Of a DNA stretch of 64,000 nt, positions 1 to 8,626 are shown one piece after another. How positions within the stretch are numbered: the stretch's first letter is position 1; every line of letters begins with the position of its first letter. The stretch spans positions 320,732-384,731 of the forward strand of contig NZ_LN611424.1 in the NCBI RefSeq assembly GCF_000821245.2. Direction: 5' to 3'. The DNA comes from Virgibacillus senegalensis. GTDB taxonomy: Bacteria; Bacillota; Bacilli; Bacillales; Amphibacillaceae. Under the pieces are notes generated by a model. The model searched no databases, was not told the DNA's origin, and saw only the letters and a program-made list of their open reading frames with translations. A program made the position numbers and the translations under genes.

Positions 1-479
1 CCCGCCATGAAGATTTCGTAAAGTAGCGTTATAAGGAATAAACTTTTGAAAAAGGAAAGCTTTTTCCTCAAGGTGGGGAGCAAAAAACAAGACACAATTT
101 CTGTTAAGCGGATTTCCTTAAATGCTGTCTTTTGATAGTTTAATAGCTAGATTTACCAAGAACCGGTTCTGAAGGTGAACCGGTTCTTATTTTTATTCTA
201 ACTAGCATTTTTTCTTTGAAAATCAATGGTTGTTTTCTTATTTTAATATGGTATTACCATAGAATCCAGGCAGCAAAAAGGTATCATCTTCCTATTAAAC
301 CTATTTTTTTTTACAATTTCATGTATAAAAACCGGGATTATTGCCCCACAATTACAAATATGACAAGTCTATGAAAAAGAGTTACCGTTGTAATTTACTC
401 TTAAATAGGCTGTAACCACAATATGGATTTGTCTATGTTACTATAAGCCTTGTGAGAAATTTTGAGGAGGGAAACACAG
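1..479. other. Left-edge intergenic region
   Basis: No credible coding sequence is visible in these bases on either strand. The stretch holds one strong terminator hairpin near 158-193 and then an AT-rich promoter and leader region for the LysM/3D gene. Three hexamers resembling WalR half-sites (TGTAAT at 389, TGTAAC at 411, TGTTAC at 436) occur before the gene, but no two are at the 11-bp tandem spacing of a true WalR box. Confidence 0.5.
158..193 (+). terminator. Rho-independent terminator
   Basis: A 12-bp perfect stem (AAGAACCGGTTC paired with GAACCGGTTCTT) with a 7-base loop is followed by ATTTTTATT. It probably ends transcription from a gene left of the window; the stem is symmetric enough that it could act in both directions. 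Confidence 0.75.
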
Positions 480-1256
480 ATGAAGAAATTCGTAGTATCT
501 CTAGCTACAGGACTTGTTATTGCAGGGACAGCTGCAACATCTGCATCCGCCGAAGACTATCAAGTAGATTCAGGCGATACGCTTTGGGGAATCGCCAATG
601 ACTACGACGTATCTGTTGAGACACTGAAAGATCTTAACAAGTTGGATTCAGACATTATCTACCCAGGACAAGATTTAGAAATAGATAAAGCAGAAACGTA
701 CAAGGTTAAGAAAGGAGACACGCTATACAGCATCGCTGATGATTATGGCGTAAGCGTCTCTGAATTGAAAGAATGGAACAAACTATCAACTAGCGTGATT
801 CTGCCGGCGCAAGAATTGTTTGTAGAAGAATCCAATAATCTGGATATCATTCCACAAGTAGCAAACGAACCGGTGGATACAGAAACAGCTAAAGAATCTA
901 GTAATGAAAAAACTGCGGAAGCAAAGACTACCCAACCTGAACAAAGCTCTGAAAAAGAAGCAGATGGAAAAGTGGTGACCGTTGAATCTACTGCTTATAC
1001 AGCAGATTGTGCCGGTTGCTCCGGAATCACTGCGACGGGAGTCGACTTAAATGAAAATCCGAACGCTAAAGTGATTGCTGTTGATCCAAAGGTCATTCCG
1101 TTAGGTTCTAAAGTCTATGTAGAAGGGTATGGCGAAGCGATTGCGGCAGATACCGGCGGAGCAATCCAAGGTAACCGCGTGGATCTTCACGTACCGACAA
1201 AATCTGAAGCATATGATTGGGGCAGAAGAACCGTAGAAGTAACGATACTCGATTAA
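480..1256 (+). CDS. yocH: Secreted LysM / 3D-domain cell-wall protein (YocH-like)
   Basis: This encodes a 258-residue exported protein predicted to bind and probably cleave peptidoglycan. A signal peptide (MKKF, a hydrophobic stretch, then ASA) is followed by two LysM repeats, the first starting YQVDSGDTLWGIA and the second YKVKKGDTLYSIA. A low-complexity Glu/Lys/Thr linker leads to a C-terminal 3D domain with the conserved Asp residues around AVDPKVIPLG, AADTGG and VDLHV. The layout is that of Bacillus YocH, a member of the WalR regulon. The ATG at 480 is chosen because GAGGAGGG lies just before it; the in-frame TTG at 462 sits inside that ribosome binding site. The symbol rests on domain layout only. 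Confidence 0.9.
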   Translation: MKKFVVSLATGLVIAGTAATSASAEDYQVDSGDTLWGIANDYDVSVETLKDLNKLDSDIIYPGQDLEIDKAETYKVKKGDTLYSIADDYGVSVSELKEWNKLSTSVILPAQELFVEESNNLDIIPQVANEPVDTETAKESSNEKTAEAKTTQPEQSSEKEADGKVVTVESTAYTADCAGCSGITATGVDLNENPNAKVIAVDPKVIPLGSKVYVEGYGEAIAADTGGAIQGNRVDLHVPTKSEAYDWGRRTVEVTILD

Positions 1257-1273
1257 TTCCCAAGGATAATCAA

Positions 1274-1307
1274 AAAGCAGAAGCGCTACAGTGCTTCTGC
1301 TTTTTTT
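1274..1307 (+). terminator. Terminator after the yocH-like gene
   Basis: An AAAGCAGAAGC stem pairs with GCTTCTGCTTT and runs into a T7 tract about 20 bases after the stop codon, a textbook intrinsic terminator. Confidence 0.9.
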
Positions 1308-1431
1308 ATGTTGGGAAGGGTAACGTTCGGCACTATCTGTCTATAGAGCCCGTCCTCCATTTTCACAATTTATATAGTGAAGCTTTCGCTGCAGGGCATG
1401 GTTAGAAGCAAAATCCCGCTTCTAAAGAGCA

Positions 1432-1563
1432 TTAATTGAGTAACTCGGTGCCTTTGTCCGCTTCCATTTCTACTTCGCCTTCCGGACTGACCGTTTGCAC
1501 ATAACCTACAACTCCAAAGCTAATAATTAACATAAGAAACAAAACGATTAACAGTTTCTTCAC
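1432..1563 (-). CDS. Small membrane or exported protein, 43 aa
   Basis: A GTG-started reading frame of 43 codons on the minus strand has a clear ribosome binding site (AAGGGGAG about 9 bases before the start). The product begins with two lysines and a single hydrophobic helix of about 18 residues (KKLLIVLFLMLIISFGVVGY), followed by a short acidic tail. It is either a single-pass membrane peptide or a small secreted peptide. No family is recognised. The strong Shine-Dalgarno match and the charged-hydrophobic-acidic layout make it better than chance, but there is no homology evidence. Confidence 0.55.
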   Translation of the reverse strand: MKKLLIVLFLMLIISFGVVGYVQTVSPEGEVEMEADKGTELLN

Positions 1564-1630
1564 TACCAATTCTCCCCTTGTTAGATTCTTACTTTTATTG
1601 TAAATGATAGAGCCGTTTCATTTCTATAGG

Positions 1631-1663
1631 AAATTCTAACAATTTTCGATAAAATTCTAACAA
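1631..1663. repeat. 12-bp direct repeat AAATTCTAACAA
   Basis: AAATTCTAACAA occurs at 1631-1642 and again at 1652-1663, 21 bp apart (two helical turns), between the small minus-strand gene and the helicase gene. The spacing suits a regulator bound twice on the same DNA face, but no known operator was recognised. Confidence 0.4.
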
Positions 1664-1800
1664 GTTTGTAAGATAATATCTATTTGTTACGCCCCAGGTT
1701 AAAAGAATGGTATTTTAGGTAAGTAAACAATGTAAACTGTGGTTATACGGCAGAACTACAGGGAACACTATCAAGTAAACCAATAAAAGAGGTGAAACGG

Positions 1801-2910
1801 TTGGCGACATTTACTTCTCTAGGCATTTCTTCCAGGCTGGAAGAAGTTTTAAAACAGCAAGGTATATATGAACCGACTCCCGTTCAGGAACAAACCATTC
1901 CACAACTGCTTGAGGGAGAGGATGTCATTGCTCAGGCACAAACAGGAACCGGTAAAACATTAGCTTTCGTTCTTCCGATACTGGACCAATTACAGGAGGA
2001 AGGTGAAGGCCCTCAGGCACTGATTGTAACACCTACCAGGGAACTAGCTTTGCAAATTACGAGTGAGCTGAACAACCTGGCAGAACACCTTTCCGGCGTA
2101 CATACATTGGCAATTTACGGTGGGCAGGATATTCAAGGTCAATTAAAGAAGTTGAATAAACGGGTGAACATCGTGGTGGCTACGCCAGGCAGATTGCTTG
2201 ATCATCTCCGCCGAGGCACCATCTCCCTTTCCGACGTATCTATGTTTGTTTTGGATGAAGCGGATCAAATGCTGCAATTTGGCTTTATGCCGGAAATAAA
2301 AGAAATCATCAAACAGCTGCCCGTACGGAGGCAAACCATGTTGTTTTCTGCTACCATTCCGGACGAAGTGAGGGCCCTTGCAAACAAGTATATGATCAAT
2401 CCCCGAAATGTTAAGGTAAAGGGAAGTGATACGACCTTAGCTGGCATTAAACAAATGGTGATTGAAACGACAGACAGGGAAAAACAGGATAAGCTTAAAA
2501 CAGTGTTGGACCAGTTTCGTCCATTCCTGGCGGTTATCTTTTGCCGAACAAAGCGAAGGGCTGCCAAGCTGAACGCTGCCTTGCAAAGTGATGGCTATCT
2601 GTCAGATGAACTCCATGGAGACCTTTCCCAAGCGAGACGGGAAAAGGCAATGAAACGGTTTCGGGAAATGAAGACGCAATTTTTGGTGGCAACAGACGTC
2701 GCGGCAAGAGGGTTGGACGTGGAAGGGGTCACCCATGTGATTAATTACGATATACCGGAAGACACCGAAAGTTACATCCATCGGATCGGCCGTACCGGAC
2801 GTGCAGGAAGCGAAGGTCTGGCAATCACCTTTGTTGCACCGAAAGACCGTAAATATTTACAGGCGATCGAACGGGATTTAAAAGGGAAAATAAAACGTAA
2901 GGAACTGTAA
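1801..2910 (+). CDS. DEAD-box ATP-dependent RNA helicase
   Basis: This 369-residue protein is a minimal DEAD-box RNA helicase that remodels RNA or ribonucleoprotein using ATP. In order it shows the Q motif (PTPVQ), Walker A (AQTGTGKT), PTRELA, TPGR, the DEAD box (VLDEADQ), SAT, and in the second RecA-like domain FCRTKRRA and HRIGRTGRAG. It ends shortly after the core, without the long basic or RNA-binding tail of CshA or DbpA types, so it is closest in size to Bacillus YfmL, though the exact orthologue is not certain. The TTG at 1801 is preferred because AAAGAGGTG lies 6 bases before it; a GTG at 1792 overlaps that site. The cysteine-hydrolase gene follows after 13 bases. Confidence 0.92.
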   Translation: MATFTSLGISSRLEEVLKQQGIYEPTPVQEQTIPQLLEGEDVIAQAQTGTGKTLAFVLPILDQLQEEGEGPQALIVTPTRELALQITSELNNLAEHLSGVHTLAIYGGQDIQGQLKKLNKRVNIVVATPGRLLDHLRRGTISLSDVSMFVLDEADQMLQFGFMPEIKEIIKQLPVRRQTMLFSATIPDEVRALANKYMINPRNVKVKGSDTTLAGIKQMVIETTDREKQDKLKTVLDQFRPFLAVIFCRTKRRAAKLNAALQSDGYLSDELHGDLSQARREKAMKRFREMKTQFLVATDVAARGLDVEGVTHVINYDIPEDTESYIHRIGRTGRAGSEGLAITFVAPKDRKYLQAIERDLKGKIKRKEL

Positions 2911-2923
2911 CGGCAAGAAGGGG

Positions 2924-3475
2924 ATGGTGGAAGTGTTACCATATAACCATACCGCTATCAATCTCGATTATGGCGATCTTGGCCGGATCAATGCAGCGGA
3001 TGAAAATGTCTACCCCGGTACGAACATTACGATGGAACCGGGAGACATCCTCTATTCTGCCAAAGGAATGTCTACTTTTTTAGTAGGACATGTTGGAATG
3101 GTGGGGCATGATCAGCTTATCTATCATTCGCATCCTAAAGGCGGGTTTTATGAGAAATTGCCAGTCTATTTATCACGGCACAAGTTCGGTACTGTATTGA
3201 CCGTTTTCCGTCCGGTGTACGGCGCGTCAGCTGCAGCACAGTGGGTGACAGACAATGTTGGCAGAATCCAAAGATATATCTTTGACCCTCGGTTAAACAC
3301 GATTTCTACAAATTATTGTTCCAAATTTCTATGGCAATCGTTCTGGTACACCGGTATTGGGGACATCACCGGCAGACATAGACACGGTAAACAATGGGCC
3401 TGGATCTATCCTTTCATGATTAAAAAGGCAGAGAATTTAAAACAAATTGCTGTTATGAGATTGGGCAAGAGCTAA
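2924..3475 (+). CDS. YiiX/YebB-like permuted papain (NlpC/P60-type) hydrolase
   Basis: This 183-residue protein looks like a circularly permuted papain-fold cysteine hydrolase. The visible signature is MEPGDILYS followed by GHVGMVG (the catalytic histidine strand), and later a catalytic cysteine in NYCSKFLWQ. Such proteins act on peptide or amide bonds in cell-wall or lipid substrates. There is no signal peptide, so it is probably cytoplasmic or peripheral. It lies 13 bases after the helicase gene and may be cotranscribed with it. GTG codons at 2927 or 2933 are better spaced from AAGAAGGGG than the ATG used here. A second member of the fold is encoded at 25692. Confidence 0.75.
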   Translation: MVEVLPYNHTAINLDYGDLGRINAADENVYPGTNITMEPGDILYSAKGMSTFLVGHVGMVGHDQLIYHSHPKGGFYEKLPVYLSRHKFGTVLTVFRPVYGASAAAQWVTDNVGRIQRYIFDPRLNTISTNYCSKFLWQSFWYTGIGDITGRHRHGKQWAWIYPFMIKKAENLKQIAVMRLGKS

Positions 3476-3553
3476 TTTTCCTTGAGATGGCTGGAATAAA
3501 AACGACAAAGCGGGAATTTTCAAAAAAATCGATAACTTTTTATCGTTTCCTTA

Positions 3554-3582
3554 TTGACAAATGAAAACGACCGTACTATGAT
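3554..3582 (+). promoter_or_regulatory. Sigma-A promoter of the trp operon
   Basis: TTGACA at 3554-3559 and TATGAT at 3577-3582 are separated by exactly 17 bp. Transcription would begin near 3589, just before the first T-box leader. Confidence 0.85.
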
Positions 3583-3589
3583 TGTAAAC

Positions 3590-3866
3590 AATAATTCAAT
3601 GAGCTTTGGCGAAGACGAAGAGTAGTAGCACATACTGCGCGTTATAGAGAGCTGGTGGCAGCTGAAAACCAGTACGTCGGCTGTGTGAATGGACTTCCGA
3701 GCCCCAAACCGAACTTCCCGGAACAGTAGGCTTTGGCGGATTGCCCAACGTTAAAAGGGCAGGTGCAGACTTTGGTCTGTACTGTCAAAGTGGCTGTTTC
3801 TTAAATAGCTAAAAAGGTGGTACCACGGGTTTCCTCGTCCTTTATGGAGAGGAAGCCCGTTTTTTA
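3590..3866 (+). promoter_or_regulatory. Tryptophan T-box riboswitch 1
   Basis: The leader carries the AGAGAG/GGTGG-type Stem I elements and a specifier-loop context GAATGGACTTCCGAG in which the specifier codon is UGG (3690-3692), reading tRNA-Trp. The T-box proper, AGGTGGTACCACG, lies at 3815-3827. It is followed by a terminator (ACGGGTTTCCTC paired with GAGGAAGCCCGT, then T6, ending near 3866). Uncharged tRNA-Trp should stabilise the antiterminator and allow read-through into the second T-box. The antiterminator bulge reads UGGU. Confidence 0.93.
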
Positions 3867-3898
3867 TACGTTCCAGACAATGATATACAAGCTTAAAT

Positions 3899-4176
3899 CG
3901 CTGAGTAAGAAGAGTAAGCTTTTTGACTTCTCAAAGAGAGCCGGGGCTGGTGGAATCCTGGCAGAATAGGAAAGCTGAATGGCCTTACGAGAGTTTTTCT
4001 GAAAGCAGAGTAGGAAGAACCGTCCTTCCCACGTTATAGGGATAGAGTATCGGATGAGGATTTTATTCCATCCCGTACTCGAAAAGCGGAAGGAGAATAT
4101 CCTTCAATAGAGGTGGCACCGCGGCAGAAACCGTCCCCTATAAACACAGATGCTTGTGTTTATAGGGGTTTTTTTT
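3899..4176 (+). promoter_or_regulatory. Tryptophan T-box riboswitch 2
   Basis: A second full T-box follows the first. It has its own Stem I (AGAGAGCCGGGGC), a UGG specifier at 3980-3982 within GAATGGCCTTACGAG, the T-box AGGTGGCACCGCGG at 4111-4124, and a long terminator (CCCCTATAAACACA paired with TGTGTTTATAGGGG) followed by T8. The antiterminator bulge reads UGGC, a perfect complement of the GCCA end expected for tRNA-Trp. trpE begins 39 bases after the terminator. Confidence 0.93.
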
Positions 4177-4214
4177 ATCCATCAAACAACACAAAAACAA
4201 AGGAGCGTGTGAAA

Positions 4215-5627
4215 ATGACAGTGACGATACATGAACCGGTATATAAACAAATGCAATTAAATGGAGACACACTGACCCCGATATCGGTTTTTAAACGGAT
4301 GCAGGGGAAACGTAAATTTCTGTTGGAGAGCCTTTCCGGACAATCCGAAAAAGGACGATATTCATTTCTTGGAGCCAACCCTTATAAAGAAATGATTGGG
4401 GAAGGGAATCAAGTATTCAGCAAACAACCGCTCACAGATGAAGCGACAATCGAAACTGGCAGACCGCTCGAGATTGCCCAACGGCATTTAGGAAATCAAG
4501 AGCTGCCGCTTCCATTTCCGTTTTACGGAGGTGCAGTGGGTTACATCGGTTACGATGCCATCCGGCAATATGAATTTATCGGTGACATAGAGAACGATGA
4601 GATTGCGATGCCTGACATGCATTTATTGTTCTATCAGGATGTCATTGTCTTCGATCACCTTCATGATACGGTTTCGATAGTGGCGATAGATATGACGGGA
4701 GATCGTACCGAACAAGAACTGGGTGATAGATTAGATGAGTTAAGAAAGACAATTTTGACTGGGACAGAAGAAGCTGTTCCTGCCCTGGGATCTGTGGATT
4801 TCGAGCCTACAATCGATAAGCAGGCATTCATGGAAAGGGTGGAGCAAGCTAAACAGCATATTATTGATGGGGACATCTTCCAAGTGGTCCTTTCCCAGCG
4901 AATGAAAGCAAGCTTCGACGCTGATCCATTTACTTTTTACAGACATTTGCGCAGAGCCAATCCATCACCATATATGTTTTATTTGGATTTTGAAGATTAC
5001 ATCGTCCTAGGAGCTTCGCCAGAAAGCCTGATCAAAACCACAGGTGATCAAGTCATCACCAACCCTATTGCTGGAACACGACAGAGAGGGCGGACGGCTG
5101 AAGAGGATTACAGGTTAGCGGAAGAATTGCTGGCTGACGAGAAAGAGCTAGCCGAGCATAAAATGCTGGTTGATTTAAGCAGAAACGACCTTGGAAGGGT
5201 TTGTCAGATCGGATCGATAGAGATACCCAAATATATGACAATAGAACGATACCAGCATGTCATGCATATCGTTTCCGAAGTGCAGGGCACCCTGCTTACA
5301 GGGTACAGCGGGCTGGATATACTGGCTGCAACCCTTCCGGCAGGGACGGTGTCCGGCGCACCAAAGATACGGGCCATGCAAATCATCAATGAACTGGAGA
5401 AGGAAAGGCGAGGGGTTTATGCCGGAGCGGTAGGCTACTTGAATATGAACGGAGATGTTGATATGGCGCTTGCCATCCGGACGATGGTCATCAAAGACAA
5501 AGCAGCTTACGTCCAGGCTGGGGCAGGGATCGTCTATGACTCGGATCCGGCTGCAGAATACGAGGAAACGCTCAATAAAGCAAAATCGCTATTGGAGGTG
5601 AACCAGCATGATTTTATTAATCGATAA
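4215..5627 (+). CDS. trpE: Anthranilate synthase component I
   Basis: TrpE (470 residues) converts chorismate to anthranilate with ammonia supplied by TrpG, the first committed step to tryptophan. The chorismate-binding domain fills the C-terminal half, with IAGTRQRGRT, DLSRNDLGRV, AGTVSGAPKIRAM and the AGAGIVYDSD motif visible. The N-terminal region has an LLESL sequence in the position used for tryptophan feedback binding in the family. The ATG at 4215 is chosen because AAAGGAG precedes it by 9 bases; the frame is open further upstream only through the terminator of T-box 2. The end overlaps trpG by 20 bases, suggesting translational coupling. Confidence 0.97.
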   Translation: MTVTIHEPVYKQMQLNGDTLTPISVFKRMQGKRKFLLESLSGQSEKGRYSFLGANPYKEMIGEGNQVFSKQPLTDEATIETGRPLEIAQRHLGNQELPLPFPFYGGAVGYIGYDAIRQYEFIGDIENDEIAMPDMHLLFYQDVIVFDHLHDTVSIVAIDMTGDRTEQELGDRLDELRKTILTGTEEAVPALGSVDFEPTIDKQAFMERVEQAKQHIIDGDIFQVVLSQRMKASFDADPFTFYRHLRRANPSPYMFYLDFEDYIVLGASPESLIKTTGDQVITNPIAGTRQRGRTAEEDYRLAEELLADEKELAEHKMLVDLSRNDLGRVCQIGSIEIPKYMTIERYQHVMHIVSEVQGTLLTGYSGLDILAATLPAGTVSGAPKIRAMQIINELEKERRGVYAGAVGYLNMNGDVDMALAIRTMVIKDKAAYVQAGAGIVYDSDPAAEYEETLNKAKSLLEVNQHDFINR

Positions 5628-6207
5628 TTATGATTCCTTTACGTATAACTTATTCCAATACATTTCCGAACTTGGTAAAACCGTACAGGTAGTCCGAAAC
5701 AATGCGTTGCAAATAGAAGATATCCAGAGGTTGAATCCGGAAGCGATCGTGTTGTCCCCGGGACCTGGTACTCCCCGTGATGCAGGCATCTGTATCGAAA
5801 CGGTGAAGAGCTTTGCTGGGAAAATACCGATACTTGGCATCTGCCTGGGACATCAGGCGATAGGGGAGGCATTCGGGGGTTCGATTGTTCATGCCGGGAC
5901 AGTCATGCACGGCAAAACATCTGTCCTTTCTCATACAGGCTCACGGCTATTTACAGGCTCCCCAGACAAGTTGGAAGTGATGCGTTATCATTCACTGGTC
6001 GTTGATAAGACATCTTTTCCAGCGTGCCTGGACATAACTGCAACTGCGGAAGATGACGGGGAAATCATGGCCTTCCAGCATCGTTCCTTACCAGTTTACG
6101 GACTGCAATTTCATCCTGAATCGATCGGCACAGAATCCGGAAAGGCGATACTTCGGAATTTCTTTTCCATAATACGTAAGGAGGATAAATATGAAACGGT
6201 ATCTTGA
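5608..6207 (+). CDS. trpG: Anthranilate synthase glutamine amidotransferase (component II)
   Basis: This 199-residue class I glutamine amidotransferase releases ammonia from glutamine for TrpE. The nucleophile is Cys79 in GICLGHQ, and the catalytic His and Glu lie in FHPESIGTESG. The oxyanion region LSPGPGTP is intact. In B. subtilis the amidotransferase is encoded in the folate operon and shared with folate synthesis; here it is inside trp, so it is probably dedicated to tryptophan, although sharing with PabB cannot be excluded. It overlaps trpE by 20 bases and trpD by 17. Confidence 0.96.
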   Translation: MILLIDNYDSFTYNLFQYISELGKTVQVVRNNALQIEDIQRLNPEAIVLSPGPGTPRDAGICIETVKSFAGKIPILGICLGHQAIGEAFGGSIVHAGTVMHGKTSVLSHTGSRLFTGSPDKLEVMRYHSLVVDKTSFPACLDITATAEDDGEIMAFQHRSLPVYGLQFHPESIGTESGKAILRNFFSIIRKEDKYETVS

Positions 6208-7219
6208 TAAATTGATTCAACAGGAAGCGCTGAGCCAGGAGGAAATGGAACAGGCTGCACGGGAAATGTTCCTGGAAAGCACATCCGAGACGGAAATCGG
6301 TGCATTTTTGACAGCGTTGAAAATCAAGGGGGAGCAGGCAGGAGAAATAGCCGGACTAGTCACTGTCATTCGTGAAAAATCGATTGCGGTAACCGATGGA
6401 ATCAATGGCGTGATGGATAATTGCGGAACAGGGGGAGATGGCTCGAGGAGTTTTAATATCAGCACAACTTCCGCCTTTGTCATTGCCGGAGCGGGTATTC
6501 CTGTCGCCAAGCATGGGAATCGCAGTGTTTCCAGCAAAACCGGAAGTGCAGATGTGCTCGAGGAGCTGGGAGTCTCGCTTGATTTGAGCAAACAGCAAAT
6601 GCAGGAGATACTCGAAGAAAATGGCATTGCGTTCTTGTTTGCACCGCATGTGCATCCGTCTTTAAAGAAAATCATGCATGTTCGGAAAAACTTGCGGATA
6701 CCGACAATTTTCAATTTGATCGGACCTTTGACAAACCCGGTGGCGCTTGAAACCCAGCTTCTCGGTATTTACAGCCGGGAAATGCTCGAAATGATGGCGT
6801 CTGCGCTACATCGTCTGGGCAGAAAACGCGCCTTGGTAGTCAACGGAGCGGGTTATATGGATGAAGCTTCACTGGCTGGTGAAAACCATTTGGTCTTAAT
6901 GGAAAAAGGAGAGCTGATTCCGTTCACTTTACATCCGGAGGAAGTAGGGCTGCCAGTCTATCCCAATGCAGATATTCGGGGAGGAGACGCCAAGGCAAAT
7001 GCAGATATTCTCTATCGTGTACTAAGAGGAGAACAAGGCGCTTATCGGGACACGGTCGTTTTCAATGCCGGGCTGGCGATCTTGGCCAACGGCAAAGCTT
7101 CTACCGTCCAGGAAGGCGTAGCCATGGCTCAGGAAAGTATAGACTCGGGAGCAGCTTTGACCAAGCTGGAGAAGTTGATTGATTACAGTAATAGAGTGAA
7201 ACAAGAGGTGGTCGGCTGA
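6191..7219 (+). CDS. trpD: Anthranilate phosphoribosyltransferase
   Basis: TrpD (342 residues) transfers the phosphoribosyl group of PRPP to anthranilate. The glycine-rich PRPP site DNCGTGGDGSRSFN and the KHGNRSVSSKTGSADVLE motif are complete, as is the NLIGPLTNP segment. Its length is normal for the family. AGGAGG precedes the ATG, which lies inside the end of trpG. Its stop codon shares bases with the trpC start (TGATG). Confidence 0.97.
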   Translation: MKRYLDKLIQQEALSQEEMEQAAREMFLESTSETEIGAFLTALKIKGEQAGEIAGLVTVIREKSIAVTDGINGVMDNCGTGGDGSRSFNISTTSAFVIAGAGIPVAKHGNRSVSSKTGSADVLEELGVSLDLSKQQMQEILEENGIAFLFAPHVHPSLKKIMHVRKNLRIPTIFNLIGPLTNPVALETQLLGIYSREMLEMMASALHRLGRKRALVVNGAGYMDEASLAGENHLVLMEKGELIPFTLHPEEVGLPVYPNADIRGGDAKANADILYRVLRGEQGAYRDTVVFNAGLAILANGKASTVQEGVAMAQESIDSGAALTKLEKLIDYSNRVKQEVVG

Positions 7220-7995
7220 TGACGATTTTAGATAAAATTCTGGCAGAAAAAACAAAAGAAGTTGCCCGGTTAAAACATAACTATAACCCTGCCCCACATG
7301 CATCGGTGACAGCGAAACGTTCCTTATATGAACGCTTCATCCATGCAGATACTATCAGCATTATCGCAGAGATCAAACGCGCATCCCCATCCAAAGGGGT
7401 CATCAACCCGGACGTCAACCCTGCGGAACAGGCCAGGGATTATGCCGATAATGGAGCAGGAGCCATTTCGATCTTGACCGATCAACCATTTTTCCAGGGC
7501 ACCATGCTTGATTTGGAAACAGTCCGGAAAACGGTCGATGTACCTATTTTGAATAAGGACTTTATCATTGATGAAATTCAGATCGACCGGGCAAAAGACT
7601 ATGGAGCTGATGTGGTTTTACTGATTGCTGCGGCTCTTCCGCAAGAGCGCATGCAAGCATTATATCAGTATGCGAAGGCGAAAGATCTTGATGTCCTGCT
7701 GGAAGTACATGATGAAGCAGAATTAGAAGCTGCAGTGAACATTGGAGCGGAAATCATTGGTATCAATAATCGGAATTTAAAAACATTCGAAGTTGATTTA
7801 GCCGTTACGAAAAAGCTTGCTTCTCAAATAACGGATCCCGAAACGCTGATTATTAGCGAAAGTGGATTTAGGAACAGGAACGATGTAGAAAATGTTCGCC
7901 AGTACGGAGTGAGAGGTATTTTGGTTGGGGAAACGATGATGCGTTCCGGGGACTTATCGCAAACGTTTAAAGACTTGCGGGTGCCGCAGTTGTAG
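7219..7995 (+). CDS. trpC: Indole-3-glycerol-phosphate synthase
   Basis: TrpC (258 residues) closes the indole ring of 1-(2-carboxyphenylamino)-1-deoxyribulose 5-phosphate. It is a TIM barrel with the catalytic lysine in IAEIKRASPSKG, the NKDFIID strand, the INNRNLKTF motif and the phosphate-binding ISESG. The start codon overlaps the trpD stop. The next gene, trpF, follows after 12 bases. Confidence 0.97.
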   Translation: MTILDKILAEKTKEVARLKHNYNPAPHASVTAKRSLYERFIHADTISIIAEIKRASPSKGVINPDVNPAEQARDYADNGAGAISILTDQPFFQGTMLDLETVRKTVDVPILNKDFIIDEIQIDRAKDYGADVVLLIAAALPQERMQALYQYAKAKDLDVLLEVHDEAELEAAVNIGAEIIGINNRNLKTFEVDLAVTKKLASQITDPETLIISESGFRNRNDVENVRQYGVRGILVGETMMRSGDLSQTFKDLRVPQL

Positions 7996-8007
7996 GAGGA
8001 TGAAGAC

Positions 8008-8625
8008 ATGCAAGTGAAGATATGCGGTATTACGACAATCAAGACGGCCCAAGCAGCGGTGGATGCAGGTGCCGACTTTATCGGATTTGTTTTTGCTGCT
8101 AGTAAGCGGCGGGTTAGTAAGCAGCAGGCACGTGCCATTGCAGAGATAATCCCTCCAAAAGTGAAGAAGGTCGGTGTATTTGTCAATGAAACGACGGAAG
8201 TGATCGAAGAGATTGCCGAACACGTTGGCCTTGATTACGTTCAACTTCACGGCGATGAAACGCCGGAACTGGTCGAAAGCTTGAAAATCCCCGTAATCAA
8301 GGCATTTCAAATTACCAGTAAAGGTGATTTGACAAAGCTGGACCATTATAAATGTGATTATTTTTTGCTCGACAGTCCTGCCGGAAAATACCGTGGCGGC
8401 AACGGGGAGGTATTCGACTGGTCCCTAACCCGGAAACTGCCGGCACTGAACGGAAAGCTGATTCTGGCTGGCGGACTTCATGCAGATAACGTAAGCGAAG
8501 CGATAGCAGAGGTCTCCCCGGAAGCGGTAGATGTATCGAGCGGAGTCGAGACAGATGGCAGTAAAGATGAAGCGAAGATTTATGCATTTATTCAGGCGGC
8601 AAAAAGTACTAGAGAGGAAGGGTAA
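8008..8625 (+). CDS. trpF: Phosphoribosylanthranilate isomerase
   Basis: TrpF (205 residues) performs the Amadori rearrangement of phosphoribosylanthranilate before the TrpC step. The catalytic cysteine is in KICGITTI near the N-terminus, and [18 protein letters not shown] and [10 protein letters not shown] are the conserved strands and phosphate-binding loop. A GGAGGATG ribosome binding site lies just upstream. It ends one base before the trpB start codon. Confidence 0.96.
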   Translation: MQVKICGITTIKTAQAAVDAGADFIGFVFAASKRRVSKQQARAIAEIIPPKVKKVGVFVNETTEVIEEIAEHVGLDYVQLHGDETPELVESLKIPVIKAFQITSKGDLTKLDHYKCDYFLLDSPAGKYRGGNGEVFDWSLTRKLPALNGKLILAGGLHADNVSEAIAEVSPEAVDVSSGVETDGSKDEAKIYAFIQAAKSTREEG

Positions 8626-8626
8626 C

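Noticed and set aside
389-441. WalR box before the yocH-like gene
   Set aside because: Three similar hexamers are present but none forms the required tandem at 11-bp spacing.
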